Source of the DNA: Endotrypanum monterogeii
Lineage: Eukaryota > Euglenozoa > Kinetoplastea > Trypanosomatida > Trypanosomatidae
Reading direction: 5' to 3'
Assembly (NCBI GenBank): GCA_000333855.2
Contig: CM007342.1
Location: forward strand, 178,598-242,597
Length of the DNA: 64,000 nt
The translations under genes were made by a program, and so were the position numbers. Below, piece by piece: positions 21,083 through 30,873 of the stretch (positions are counted from its first letter, which is position 1; the number at the start of each line of letters is the position of its first letter). The notes beneath the pieces were generated by a model. That model was not told where the DNA came from and did no database searches. It was given only the letters and a program-made list of their open reading frames with translations.

Positions 21083-22645
21083 TCATCGCCGTGGGTTAAT
21101 GTTAACCTTTTCGATGTAGTCGCCCAGTCTCCCTGACACATTTGTGATGGTGGCCGCCGGTGGACGCCACGGAAGTAAGCCGTTGTACGACGTTGGGTCA
21201 CGCGGATCAGGCTTCATGAAGGACTTCTGGAAGGCTTCTGAGCACGTCTCAAGCACCTCAAACGGGGAGGCGACCGTCGGATCGCTCTGGCACTTCCACA
21301 CAGCTTTGCTCGTGTGGTCATCTGTCTGGTCGTTGACAGACGCGCCGCTTATCACACGACTGAAGGAAGTCAGTAGCTTGACACACTTGCTCTTGTTGTC
21401 GACCGTCTCGTCACTGTAGCGGCGAAGCGCGTTGAGGGCGCGGCCTAGGTCGGTCCTGATTAGGTGCTCACGGCTCACACCCATGAAGGCAGTGAGGTCT
21501 TCCGTTGCTGCGATGCTGCCCTCCATTGGTAGAGAGACGAGGATGTTGAGCGCCGCGGTGCGCAACTCGTAAGGCGCGGGTTCAGTGCGGTCGACGTCGT
21601 ACAGCCAGTAGCTCAGTTCCTGAAGAATGCCACCCTCGACGAGGGGGCCAACCATAAACGGTTGCCGGCATCGAGCCTCCACGATACTCTTGACGGCGAC
21701 TCGATTCAGAGGAAAGGCGCCAGGGGAAGTGTTGCGGCCGCTGATAATATCATCGTCCAGCTTCCGCGCCTTCGCCATCGCGGCGATGAGCTCCTTCGAA
21801 ATGACGATCAGCTCCGCCGGACTCGTCTTGCGCTGCGCCGCTTTCTTGACCGCCTTCTCCGTCCGCATCTTAGCCTCACGCAGGGCTGCTTTTTGCAGGC
21901 GTTCTTCGACGGCTGCGGCAGCGCTGGAAAGATCCATTGCTGGCACTAGACCTAGCTCATCATCCATCCCATTGGCACCGTCGCCTGTGTTCAGAAACAT
22001 AGTCCCCTCGTCATCGTCGTCGTCTTCCCCGCGTACCTTGGAGCGCCTCTTCTTGTGACCCTTCCGATCGTCGACCTTTTTGTCCTTGGAGGACTTCCTC
22101 TTTGACGATTTCTTTCTCGCCTCCTTCTTTTTTTTGCTGCTTTTATGTTTGCGCTCTCGCGACCTGGATGCCCTGTGCAGCTTCTTCCACCGCTTGTAAA
22201 TTTTTTTACCAAGTTCTTTTGCAGCCTTTTTTTCCTGGATCCTCAGCAGGGCAGCATCATCCATTTCGCCTCCCCCCATCGCCCCGGTAGAGGTTTCGAG
22301 GTAGCCATCGACACCAGAGGAGGCACCCCCGTCGTGGAAATCCACCACATCCTCCGACTGCCCCTCATCGCTGCCAGCTGCGTCGCTGTCGTCCCCCTCA
22401 CTGTGGGCATCGCTGCTACTGTGTCCCTTGTGTGTGCCATGTTCCGTGTCATTGTCCCCCTCTTCGCGCATATGGGCCGCACGGAGAGACGCCTCAAAGC
22501 CCCAACTATCGCCATGGGCAGCGGTAGCCGCTTGACCACCAGAAAGACCCACCATGAAGTCGCTTGACGACACCAAATCCTCCCCGTCCGCGTGCACGGG
22601 GAGCGAGGCTGGCGCCAGGCCCAGGATTGTGTCCTCCTCCTCCAT
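21083..22645 (-). CDS. Transcription elongation factor-like protein, Iws1/TFIIS N-terminal domain
   Basis: The 520-residue protein starts MEEEDTILGLAPASL. Residues 1-130 are acidic and disordered. A very basic segment lies at about 135-210 (many KKK and RKSSKRK blocks), a likely nuclear localisation and nucleic-acid-binding region, followed by a short acidic run (EDDDDDEG). The C-terminal half is helical. Residues about 330-435 match the TFIIS N-terminal (LW) fold shared by TFIIS, Iws1/Spn1 and elongin A: LPMEGSIAATEDLTAF, then LIRTDLGRALNALRRYS and DNKSKCVKLLTSFSRVI. There is no zinc ribbon, so this is not a full TFIIS that stimulates transcript cleavage; Iws1-like is the better name. It is expected to act in the nucleus with RNA polymerase II. 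The open frame upstream of 22645 (147 codons) is hydrophobic 5' sequence and is excluded by the splice acceptor at 22671. Confidence 0.82.
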   Translation of the reverse strand: MEEEDTILGLAPASLPVHADGEDLVSSSDFMVGLSGGQAATAAHGDSWGFEASLRAAHMREEGDNDTEHGTHKGHSSSDAHSEGDDSDAAGSDEGQSEDVVDFHDGGASSGVDGYLETSTGAMGGGEMDDAALLRIQEKKAAKELGKKIYKRWKKLHRASRSRERKHKSSKKKKEARKKSSKRKSSKDKKVDDRKGHKKRRSKVRGEDDDDDEGTMFLNTGDGANGMDDELGLVPAMDLSSAAAAVEERLQKAALREAKMRTEKAVKKAAQRKTSPAELIVISKELIAAMAKARKLDDDIISGRNTSPGAFPLNRVAVKSIVEARCRQPFMVGPLVEGGILQELSYWLYDVDRTEPAPYELRTAALNILVSLPMEGSIAATEDLTAFMGVSREHLIRTDLGRALNALRRYSDETVDNKSKCVKLLTSFSRVISGASVNDQTDDHTSKAVWKCQSDPTVASPFEVLETCSEAFQKSFMKPDPRDPTSYNGLLPWRPPAATITNVSGRLGDYIEKVNINPRR

Positions 22646-23578
22646 AAAGCGAGAAAAAATCAAACCGCCACTAGGGAAAAGAAAAAAAAAACGAAGGAAA
22701 ACCACACCCCAAATTTCCCTATCGACAATCTTCACTGGGAAAGCAAAACCAAGACAATCGTTGTTTATACAAGTGCGGCAAGGGGAAGGGCTGAGAGAAG
22801 AGGGAAGACCACACTCTGTGAAGAGGGAGTCGACAAGCATCGTGAGTGTCAGCACAATGGCGAAGTGAGTGGAGGGTGACCGTTTATCCGGAAGTGGCGT
22901 GTGTTGACAAACACGTGATATTACATGCGTCGCAAACGCAACAGTTGACAATGCCGGGGAAAGCATAAGAAAAACGGAGAGAAAAAGAGGGAAAGGGATA
23001 GCCTGCGAGAACACCTCTAGTAAGGGCGGAGTGAGGGATTTTGAGCGGCATCGTCCGCTGCCATGGCGGCGGTGGAAGCGAAGCAATCGCTCAAAGCATC
23101 GGCTGGTCCTAGTCTATGGTTGTCTTGTCTACCAAAACACGCAAGGTAAATACGTGCAAGTGGCAGAAAGCGAGGGTGATTTCTGCGCGAAAGGAGTGGG
23201 CAAAACAACGACAAAGAAAAGCAGAAATTGAGACAAAATTTAGATTAGCTCAAGGCGCTACTCAAGGGGGATGTCTTTCCGTACCCTTTCCCTCCCTCTT
23301 TCCCCATCTTTCCGAGCATCGAAATACCGGCAGCAAAAGTGGACTTGTCATGAAAAAAAAAACTGAAAAAAAAAAATAGCCCCTGATGATTAGGGAGGAG
23401 AGGGAGAAGAGGGAGAAAGAAAAAAAAAAAATATGCAATAGCAGGGAAAAATTACTTGATAGTGGGAAACGTTACGCAGTCAGAGACACTCGTAGATTTC
23501 CCCCTCCGCGTACCCACACACACACACAAAACCGGCAACCTAGGAAACAGCAGAATCCCTGAGGAGTCACGTGTAGGG
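22646..23578. other. Intergenic spacer
   Basis: About 0.9 kb. It has A-rich runs (23350-23375, 23420-23433), a short CA tract (23515-23527) and the trans-splicing signal of the Iws1/TFIIS-like gene. No gene is seen. Confidence 0.7.
22671..22672 (-). promoter_or_regulatory. Predicted spliced-leader acceptor AG for the Iws1/TFIIS-like gene
   Basis: A long pyrimidine tract on the minus strand (opposite 22673-22701) ends directly in CCCTAG, leaving a 25-base 5' UTR to the ATG at 22645. This is one of the clearest trans-splice signals in the window. Confidence 0.6.
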
Positions 23579-25579
23579 TTACAGGTGGCGCCACTGAGTA
23601 CTCCCTACCCATGTCCCGGTGTACTGAAGGTTGCCCGGTGCATCACGAAATAAGCTTGACCCTCCCGATGAACGATACGAGCTACGGATGGGCTGCCAGT
23701 AGGACCTCGTTGACCTATTCTGGCGGTTGTGGGAGGAGGAGGAGGGAGCGCTGTCGATCGACGCGCCGGATGCCCCTTCGACGGCCGTCTTCATGAGGTG
23801 CACTCGGTACCCCCATGCCATAGAGGAGGGAAGAAGGAGTTGATCGTGCGATAGGGCGGGACTGTTCCGTGGATTAGAAGTGGACACATTGCTACCGCCG
23901 TTCCGCAGCGGACGCCATACCGCATCCCATTCAACGTAAGCTATAGACAACTGCACGTCATGAAGGGAGACAGGTGGAGTCTGGGAACTCCCCGTGAGCG
24001 CTAAGTTTTCCACTACGCTAACCGGTCGACCCGCCTTCTTTCCCGGCTGCCGCTCCGCTACACCCATGCCTTCGCTTGAGACTCCTGCTGGGCACCGCCT
24101 TCTGTGGCATGAGACAGAGGAGGAAGGCACTGAACACGAATGCAGGTGAGGAACACACAGCCGCCGCACCAGATCTGAAGCGGCAAGCACCTTTGTAGGC
24201 AATGGCAAACAACAGCTAGAAGGTATTGAGTTCCCTGATGAGCCTCCCTGGAAACAAGTGGCGGGGGTCAAACTAGCAGACGAAGACTTCGACGACGACG
24301 ACGGCCAGCGAGAGCTGCCACCGATGCCCCCATTCGCCGCGGCACACACCTCTTCCTCGAGGACGATCAGAGCGCACTTGAGACGACGCTGCAGAAGGCA
24401 CAGTATGTAATGTGGAAGCGGCAACGACTGACCCGATGCACGCTCCAGCAGCGCTGCCGTGGACATCGACCCCATGAGCCCATCCACGATACACAAAGGC
24501 ACTATAAACTCCCGCTGCGCTGCAGAATCACGGGCATTGGCAAGGGTCGATGCCGCAACCGGAAATGTCTCCTCGCGGGGGGCAGGAGAAGCGGCAGTAG
24601 CACTGGTTAAACTTGCTACGCAGTACGCCGAGTAGGGAGAAAATGGTGACGGCATAGAACCTAGCTTTGCCTCAGACGCTGGTTGGCGTCGCTGGCTGCC
24701 AAGATGTATCACACGATCTGGAGTTGAATCCAACGAGATACGCGCTTCTTCTGAAGTCGCAGCGTTTGTGGTCAAACTTTTTCCGTCGTCGGCAGGGAAT
24801 GTGTACGCTTGGCACACGGCGTGGAAGTCCTCCATGCAGGTACACGTCAATACCTCCATCCGCCCAACAGCCTCCAAAACAGCTCGCTGACGGGCACGAA
24901 GATAATCCTCGGGACTGAAAGCCTGTATCGACGGCGTGGACGGCACAGCAGCGGCGAGGGCGGAAAACCTTGTCGCGGACCCTGCGCGGGAAAATCCTCG
25001 CTGGTCTGTATCCCTCTGCAGTGCTGAAGTCTCACCTTGGTGCCCATGTCCGTTCTCCTGCTGCATTCGCTGCAGCGCTACCCATTGCCGCTCCACAATG
25101 ACCACAAATCTTGTCAGCGAAAACGCTCTGCTTGCCGGTGCACTAAGGTACAGCACACGACCCCCGCGCAACACGTGCGCAGCCGCCACTTCGTACGCTA
25201 AGCGCTGCTCGGCTGCAGGCGAAGCGAAGGTGGAGAGAAACGGCCCCTCACCAGCTGCAGACGCGCGCGTTGGCGACGGCCTGAGAGCAGAAGCTGCAGT
25301 AACCAAACATACAGAATTCATGCCCAGCTCAGTGCACGCATCACTCGAGAAACCATGACCAGCGGTCGCGGAGACAGGGGCGACATCGAGCCTTGGTGGT
25401 TGGTTGCTAAAAGCTGGATGTCTATGGGTAGTGTTATCACCCAGACTGGGGTCGCCCTGGACTGCAAAAACGTGCGGAGGCAACAATTGCACTGGTATCG
25501 CATGAAGTCTCTGAACGACTAGCCTGGCACTCTCTCGACGACGGCATCGAGAAACGGCTGGTGTGGTACTACTGGGCAT
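23579..25579 (-). CDS. Putative RAD51/XRCC2-like RecA-fold protein lacking a Walker A
   Basis: The 666-residue protein starts MPSSTTPAVSRCRRRES. I do not recognise it by overall similarity, but segments occur in the order of a RAD51-paralogue core. PAAEQRLAYEVAAAHVLRGG (121-140) sits where the Walker A helix would be, without any GxxxxGKT. RVLYLSAP (141-148) resembles strand 2. MEVLTCTCMEDFHAVCQAY (241-259) resembles strand 3. IVPLCIVDGLMGSM (359-372) resembles the Walker B strand, and KCALIVLEEE (401-410) the next strand. VEWDAVWRPL and YRVHLMK near the C-terminus resemble the last strands. Long Ser/Gly/Pro-rich insertions separate them. XRCC2 is the closest pattern I know. If right, it would act in homologous recombination as a structural subunit, not an ATPase. 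The frame upstream to 25654 has no ATG. The assignment is inference. Confidence 0.6.
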   Translation of the reverse strand: MPSSTTPAVSRCRRRESARLVVQRLHAIPVQLLPPHVFAVQGDPSLGDNTTHRHPAFSNQPPRLDVAPVSATAGHGFSSDACTELGMNSVCLVTAASALRPSPTRASAAGEGPFLSTFASPAAEQRLAYEVAAAHVLRGGRVLYLSAPASRAFSLTRFVVIVERQWVALQRMQQENGHGHQGETSALQRDTDQRGFSRAGSATRFSALAAAVPSTPSIQAFSPEDYLRARQRAVLEAVGRMEVLTCTCMEDFHAVCQAYTFPADDGKSLTTNAATSEEARISLDSTPDRVIHLGSQRRQPASEAKLGSMPSPFSPYSAYCVASLTSATAASPAPREETFPVAASTLANARDSAAQREFIVPLCIVDGLMGSMSTAALLERASGQSLPLPHYILCLLQRRLKCALIVLEEEVCAAANGGIGGSSRWPSSSSKSSSASLTPATCFQGGSSGNSIPSSCCLPLPTKVLAASDLVRRLCVPHLHSCSVPSSSVSCHRRRCPAGVSSEGMGVAERQPGKKAGRPVSVVENLALTGSSQTPPVSLHDVQLSIAYVEWDAVWRPLRNGGSNVSTSNPRNSPALSHDQLLLPSSMAWGYRVHLMKTAVEGASGASIDSAPSSSSHNRQNRSTRSYWQPIRSSYRSSGGSSLFRDAPGNLQYTGTWVGSTQWRHL

Positions 25580-26493
25580 GAACAAGAAAATACAAAGCGG
25601 GAAATACGCCAGATGAAGAAAAAATATATATAATATTGTGAAAGGCCAGCGCACAGCGTATCTACCTCCGTCGCATAGGAAGAAATAAGTGGTTTTATAA
25701 TGCAGCCCCCGGTTCCAACGGTTTAATGCAGCAAGGTTGTATGTCCCCCTCCCTCACTATTCCACCTTACTGGCTTTTCTCCGTGTCACTGGAATGCTTA
25801 TACTGGTAGCCTCGAATAGTAGAGAGGGCGATCTTTTTGTTTTGTTTTTGCAGAGTGTAGTGGAAAGGCAAAAAAAAAAGAGCGGATTGTATTTTATGTC
25901 TCCTCTCAGGTAACGATGACAAGCTCGCGAACATGCACAGAAGCACACACACACACACACACACACACTATGCACTATACAATAAGCACAACCTCATCCT
26001 ATGAGATAAGCGTACCCGATGGGGATAAAAAAGGCCCAAACAGACTAGCTAAAACTGTAGATGCGAAGGACAAAAAAAAAGAGGGAGTGTTACTGAAGTG
26101 AGGCAAAAAAAAGATGACTGGGACGACACCTAACAGAGCTCAGAATGGAGTCCTTTGCCTCCACCTACACAGAACCCTCACCACCACCAAATGCGTGCCA
26201 AGTACGCCGTAGGGCCTCAGCTCCCCTCCCCCCCATAAAGTAGAATCATGCAAGATGTGAGCCGAGGCTCCACGGTACAGCCAAAGCGTGCGAGTGAGCA
26301 CGTGAGTAGAAGCAACGCACGAGAGGCAGAGATGCGGTAGCGGAGAGCAGCAGGGGGAGGGGAGGGGGCGAAATTACTTATGAACATTCTGCCAACCTCT
26401 GCTGCGCCGCATGTGACAGCTTCTAGCACCGCATCCATGTCGGGTTATATTCGGATATTCTTAAGCATCATCACATATACAGGTACATAAATC

Positions 26494-26526
<33 letters not shown>

Positions 26527-26823
26527 ATTTTTATATACAATGAAAAGATGTGTGCAAAAAAAAAAAAACTCAGTGCGCCTGCACCCCTCACACCACCACA
26601 AAAGTAAGAGAGGAGTTACCGATGAGAGACATGCACGCGTACCCAGGGAAACGCAGCCATACATACTTGCTTCACTAATATATATATATATATATATTTC
26701 TCTCCCAGTGAAGGTGTGGGCGATATCACACCTCATCACAACGGTAGGGGTGACTCAGATTCTTCGCCACCCTTCCCCGTCTTTTCGTTTTTTTTCACCA
26801 CCTCGGATTTGCCAAGAGCGACC
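25580..26823. other. Intergenic spacer with CA and TA repeats
   Basis: About 1.2 kb between the TBC gene and the RecA-like gene. It contains CA repeats (25945-25969), TA running into GT (26494-26526), a second TA tract (about 26678-26698) and A runs. No gene is recognised. Confidence 0.7.
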
Positions 26824-29800
26824 TCATAGCGGACCATCCGTCTCGAGGAACAGTTGAACCATTTCCTTGACGCAAGGAAAGTCAGTGGTGTCAGCATCGC
26901 TGTCCCCAAGTCTCCCCGCCGATGCTCGCGCTACAGTTGACGCTGCCATCGAGTTCGGACTAGCCCTCCAGCCCGGGTCACGCACACGAACGTCGCATCC
27001 TGCTGCAGACTCAGTGGCTTTGCGACGCACCCGACGCCGAACCTCGCGTGTTTCGGGAGCGCAAACCTGTTCGTAAAACCTCCGTGCACACACAAGAATC
27101 TCGTCCACAGTCGTTCCACAGCTCAGCATATTTGCAAACCTCAAAAGTGTGTCGTACGTCTGGATGTGAGTGATAATCTGCGTGGCGAGCTCGCCGAGGA
27201 CCGCCACCATGACGATCACATCGTAGGAAGAAGTGTAGGGACAGGCAAAAAGCACATCCCAGAAGCGCATGGTGTCCGCTACGCTGGGTAAGTCACGCTT
27301 GAAGGATACCAGTAACCAGCGAAAGCAGAAGAGCATGTCATCCGCCATGCACACTTTTGTGAGATGCGTGTAGAGGGCCGGATGGAAGTGCCGAGTAAGA
27401 ACCTGTGCCTCGTACAGCTTGCACTGCAGCCCACTCACCGTCGCGTAGGACGCGCGAGCTTTTCGCTCTTCGATGAGAAAATTGGCTGCCATGTGTTTGC
27501 TTAGCATACTACGGTAGCATAAAAACATTGCGGACTCAGATACTGTGGAGGGATAGGATGCAGGAGGTAGCCACTGCGACGTGACAAGCAATGCCACCGC
27601 CGCGACGTCACTCATACCTTGACTGTAGCCCAGGTCCATGTTCAGCATCACATGCGCCAGCAAAATTTCGCGCAGCACGCGGAGCATGTCAGAGTCGTCG
27701 TCGCTAAAAGCCGGTTGTGTGCGGTCCGTCCTCTCCACATCCTTCAGGATTGCCCGCTTGGCACCTCGGTAGAGGGAGCAGTTCTCCTCCTGCTCGGGCA
27801 AAAACGATTTCCATTGAGTCGTGAGCCGGTCGTAGAGCAGCTCCTCCTTCCTGAGCACATTGGCGTTCTCAGACTCGGTGTTCCCCACAGCGAAGGCATC
27901 CAAGAGGTAACACCAAACTTCGAAGCGAATACTCTCATCTGCCAGCCCACCCCGCTCATAAACAGCCCGACGGAAGGCACGCCAGCGGTCAGCGTTTAAC
28001 CTCCTGGCCTGCGGCGGGACGACTGTATCCGTCACATCATCTGTCGAGGGATTCCCGAGTGTGCTCCCGTGCTGCTGCGTATGATGCAGTCCTTCACTTG
28101 GGTCATCAAAGACACCCATCCAATCCGCTTTGGTGAGCGGAAATGATTCCCCCGCCCCACGGCTGCCCTCACCCCGAGAGAGGCTCGGATGCGGCGGGGC
28201 GTATCCGGAGCCCAACCGCCTTGCGGTCATCTCATCAGCGAGATCCTCGAACGAAGAGTAGCTGGAAGCTCGCTGATAGCCGTCTGGGGGGCTCGTCAGC
28301 GACGTGTCCACACTCGAGCCATCAACGGCGGGCCTCCCCCCTTGGCCTCGAGAATCACCGATGTGGTCTGCACCCTGCCTAAGCCGTGGAACCTGTGACA
28401 CCAATCCTACTGACACAAAGGGAGGATGCGAAGTGAAAGCACTCACCTCGCCGCGGTTGACAGTGACGGGGTGGTGCGCAAGCCGGTCGCCGACTCGGGG
28501 AGAACTCCGGCGGAAGAGGACAGCGGTGGAGAGTCGTTGGCGCCATCCACGGCTCTCGTCCTTAGGCTGTCGTTGAAGTGCCGCATCGGTGGCACTCGAC
28601 ATCTTGCTTCTTAACAAGGGCAAAGTCCTGAGGAGCCTATTGCCTTCGTGGGCCACTGCGCGTATGCCAGATGACCCAGACGGATTCGCTGCACCAGCAC
28701 CGGAAGGTGACAAAGGGAAGGTCGCGCTAACATCTGCGCACGCAGGTTGGCTAGCATCAGCAAGCACTACGAGCGACGAGGAGCTATTGCGGTTGGGGGA
28801 GAAGAGATAAGACAGCCCAGGTGAGTGCCGTCGCAGCGCGGTCACACATCGCGTGATACCGCCTTGGTGAAACATAAGCAAAAGGGAATTGCAGAGTGCA
28901 GAGCGGTCCGACGAGAGGGCTTTACCCTTGTTGCCTTTCACCGCCACCGGTGCCGTGGAATCGCCCGCTGGTGAGCAAGTCGGCTCGACGCGCACCAGCA
29001 CATCCGACAGTTTATTCGCGGCATAAACTGTAGCGCCTGTTTTAAGCTGAAGCCTCAAAACCTGAACCCGCCGTTCGCGTGGCGTCAAGAGGTCAGTGTC
29101 GAGGCTCTCCAACTCATCTATTTGGCGCAATGCAAAGCATAGAAAACTGGGCAGTGTTGTAATATCGCTGCCCATGTCTGGACCGCCTTCCCCAGTCATA
29201 CCTGAAGCTGTCAAGGGTTTATGACAGATCGGAGAGGTGAAGCAGAAATGCTGTGCGTCCCGGTGGCGCACAGCCACAGTTGAACGGGTGGAAGCAGCCT
29301 CCGCAAAAAGGCTCCCTACGGGCGCCGGTTCTGTCGAGTCACAGACCCCTTTGACTGCCGCAGCCGACGCCGCATCGGCACAAACCCACACAACCACAGT
29401 GACAGTCCTGCCCATCGCATTTACTGCGGCGTCGGCGGCCCCCTCACCCGTAGGGGAATCCATCGGCAACCGCAGCGAGGTCGGACTCATGGTCAACCCT
29501 CCACACCCCGTTTTTGAAGCGCCAAAGACTTTTTCCGAGTCCCTATGCGAAGTCTGAAGCATGTGTGACGATGCAGGCAGACTCGTGGCTGGATGCTCTG
29601 GCGGAGAAAAGTGTTTGAAGCTCGTATTGCGCTCTGGTGCCCCCGCGCAGTCCGCTCCTCGCAAGAGGATGGAGAGACTCTCATCGTAGCTGCTGGGCCT
29701 TCTCAGCTCCTCTTCCTCCATCGGGCGTGCGTAGTATTGCTGAGAAACGACGCGTCTGGGTGATGATGAAGAAAACGGGAGTGGCTCAGATACTTGGGCG

Positions 29801-30873
29801 GAGCAGACGGAGACGTCCGCGTTACGCTCCCCGATAAGGTCCCGCAAGTCGTCGACAGCGGGGGAATCGGCAGAGGGAGCCAAGCATGGCGGCAATTGCG
29901 TCGACGTAGCCGTGGGATCATCACTCGAACTCTGCATCCCCTCTGGTGCCCCCGCGCAGTCCGCTCCTCGCAAGAGGATGGAGAGACTCTCATCGTAGCT
30001 GCTGGGCCTTCTCAGCTCCTCTTCCTCCATCGGGCGTGCGTAGTATTGCTGAGAAACGACGCGTCTGGGTGATGATGAAGAAAACGGGAGTGGCTCAGAT
30101 ACTTGGGCGGAGCAGACGGAGACGTCCGCGTTACGCTCCCCGATAAGGTCCCGCAAGTCGTCGACAGCGGGGGAATCGGCAGAGGGAGCCAAGCATGGCG
30201 GCAATTGCGTCGACGTAGCCGTGGGATCATCACTCGAACTCTGCATCCCCTCTGGTGCCCCCGCGCAGTCCGCTCCTCGCAAGAGGATGGAGAGACTCTC
30301 ATCGTAGCTGCTGGGCCTTCTCAGCTCCTCCTCCTCCATCGGGCGTGCGTAGTATTGCTGAGAAACAACGCGTCTGGGTGATGATGAAGAAAACGGGAGT
30401 GGCTCAGATACTTGGGCGGAGCAGACGGAGACGTCCGCGTTACGCTCCCCGATAAGGTCCCGCAAGTCGTCGACAGCGGGGGAATCGGCAGAGGGAGCCA
30501 AGCATGGCGGCAATTGCGTCGACGTGGCTGTGGAATCATCGATCGAGTTCCACAGGTACTCCGGAATATCACACACATACATGGTGCCACGCGCAGGAGT
30601 CACCGTGCATGAAAGTGGCCGTGACGGGGAAGAGGATCGTTGAAGCTTTTGGGAAGATCGAGCGCACGAAGACGCGGTACCCGTCGAGATTACCCATACA
30701 CCGCGCTCCATATCGTCGGCTTCCGGCGATGGCACACCGACAGAGTCGTGCGGTACATTTGTCGAGGAAAGAGTAGCTACCCCTCGTGCGACCAATGAGA
30801 TCTGCTCAAAGACGTCACAGATGCCATGTTGCTCGTTAACGAACGCCAACACATCTCGTGGAAAGAGCGTCAT
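26824..30873 (-). CDS. TBC-domain Rab GTPase-activating protein with internal 103-residue repeats
   Basis: The 1349-residue protein accelerates GTP hydrolysis by a Rab GTPase in membrane traffic, to judge by its TBC domain at about 960-1265. Both catalytic fingers are present: Arg in ILKDVERTDRTQPAF (about 1043-1050) and Gln in LGYSQGMSD (about 1080-1088). Further TBC signatures include CFRWLLVSFKRDLP and FWDVLFA. The overall pattern is closest to the Gyp7/TBC1D15 group. The N-terminal 900 residues are mostly disordered, Ser/Pro-rich sequence. Residues about 110-414 are three near-identical copies of a 103-residue unit, each with PMEEEELRRPSSYDESL. The target Rab cannot be read from sequence. 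A polypyrimidine tract and TA hairpin lie upstream, and the first AG is only 4 bases before the ATG; the next Met is residue 55, so the start is somewhat uncertain. Confidence 0.9.
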   Translation of the reverse strand: MTLFPRDVLAFVNEQHGICDVFEQISLVARGVATLSSTNVPHDSVGVPSPEADDMERGVWVISTGTASSCARSSQKLQRSSSPSRPLSCTVTPARGTMYVCDIPEYLWNSIDDSTATSTQLPPCLAPSADSPAVDDLRDLIGERNADVSVCSAQVSEPLPFSSSSPRRVVSQQYYARPMEEEELRRPSSYDESLSILLRGADCAGAPEGMQSSSDDPTATSTQLPPCLAPSADSPAVDDLRDLIGERNADVSVCSAQVSEPLPFSSSSPRRVVSQQYYARPMEEEELRRPSSYDESLSILLRGADCAGAPEGMQSSSDDPTATSTQLPPCLAPSADSPAVDDLRDLIGERNADVSVCSAQVSEPLPFSSSSPRRVVSQQYYARPMEEEELRRPSSYDESLSILLRGADCAGAPERNTSFKHFSPPEHPATSLPASSHMLQTSHRDSEKVFGASKTGCGGLTMSPTSLRLPMDSPTGEGAADAAVNAMGRTVTVVVWVCADAASAAAVKGVCDSTEPAPVGSLFAEAASTRSTVAVRHRDAQHFCFTSPICHKPLTASGMTGEGGPDMGSDITTLPSFLCFALRQIDELESLDTDLLTPRERRVQVLRLQLKTGATVYAANKLSDVLVRVEPTCSPAGDSTAPVAVKGNKGKALSSDRSALCNSLLLMFHQGGITRCVTALRRHSPGLSYLFSPNRNSSSSLVVLADASQPACADVSATFPLSPSGAGAANPSGSSGIRAVAHEGNRLLRTLPLLRSKMSSATDAALQRQPKDESRGWRQRLSTAVLFRRSSPRVGDRLAHHPVTVNRGEVSAFTSHPPFVSVGLVSQVPRLRQGADHIGDSRGQGGRPAVDGSSVDTSLTSPPDGYQRASSYSSFEDLADEMTARRLGSGYAPPHPSLSRGEGSRGAGESFPLTKADWMGVFDDPSEGLHHTQQHGSTLGNPSTDDVTDTVVPPQARRLNADRWRAFRRAVYERGGLADESIRFEVWCYLLDAFAVGNTESENANVLRKEELLYDRLTTQWKSFLPEQEENCSLYRGAKRAILKDVERTDRTQPAFSDDDSDMLRVLREILLAHVMLNMDLGYSQGMSDVAAVALLVTSQWLPPASYPSTVSESAMFLCYRSMLSKHMAANFLIEERKARASYATVSGLQCKLYEAQVLTRHFHPALYTHLTKVCMADDMLFCFRWLLVSFKRDLPSVADTMRFWDVLFACPYTSSYDVIVMVAVLGELATQIITHIQTYDTLLRFANMLSCGTTVDEILVCARRFYEQVCAPETREVRRRVRRKATESAAGCDVRVRDPGWRASPNSMAASTVARASAGRLGDSDADTTDFPCVKEMVQLFLETDGPL
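29632..30545 (-). repeat. Three in-frame tandem copies of a 309-bp unit inside the TBC gene
   Basis: The plus-strand text CTCTGGTGCC recurs at 29632, 29941 and 30250, exactly 309 bases apart, and 309 is divisible by three. Copies one and two appear identical by eye, and the third (29632+618) shows only scattered single-base changes before diverging near 30545. The unit encodes 103 residues. Near-identity at silent positions implies recent duplication or ongoing homogenisation. Confidence 0.95.

Noticed and set aside
29637..30612. Repeated plus-strand frames starting MPPRSPLLARG
   Set aside because: They are antisense copies produced by the 309-bp repeat within the TBC gene.
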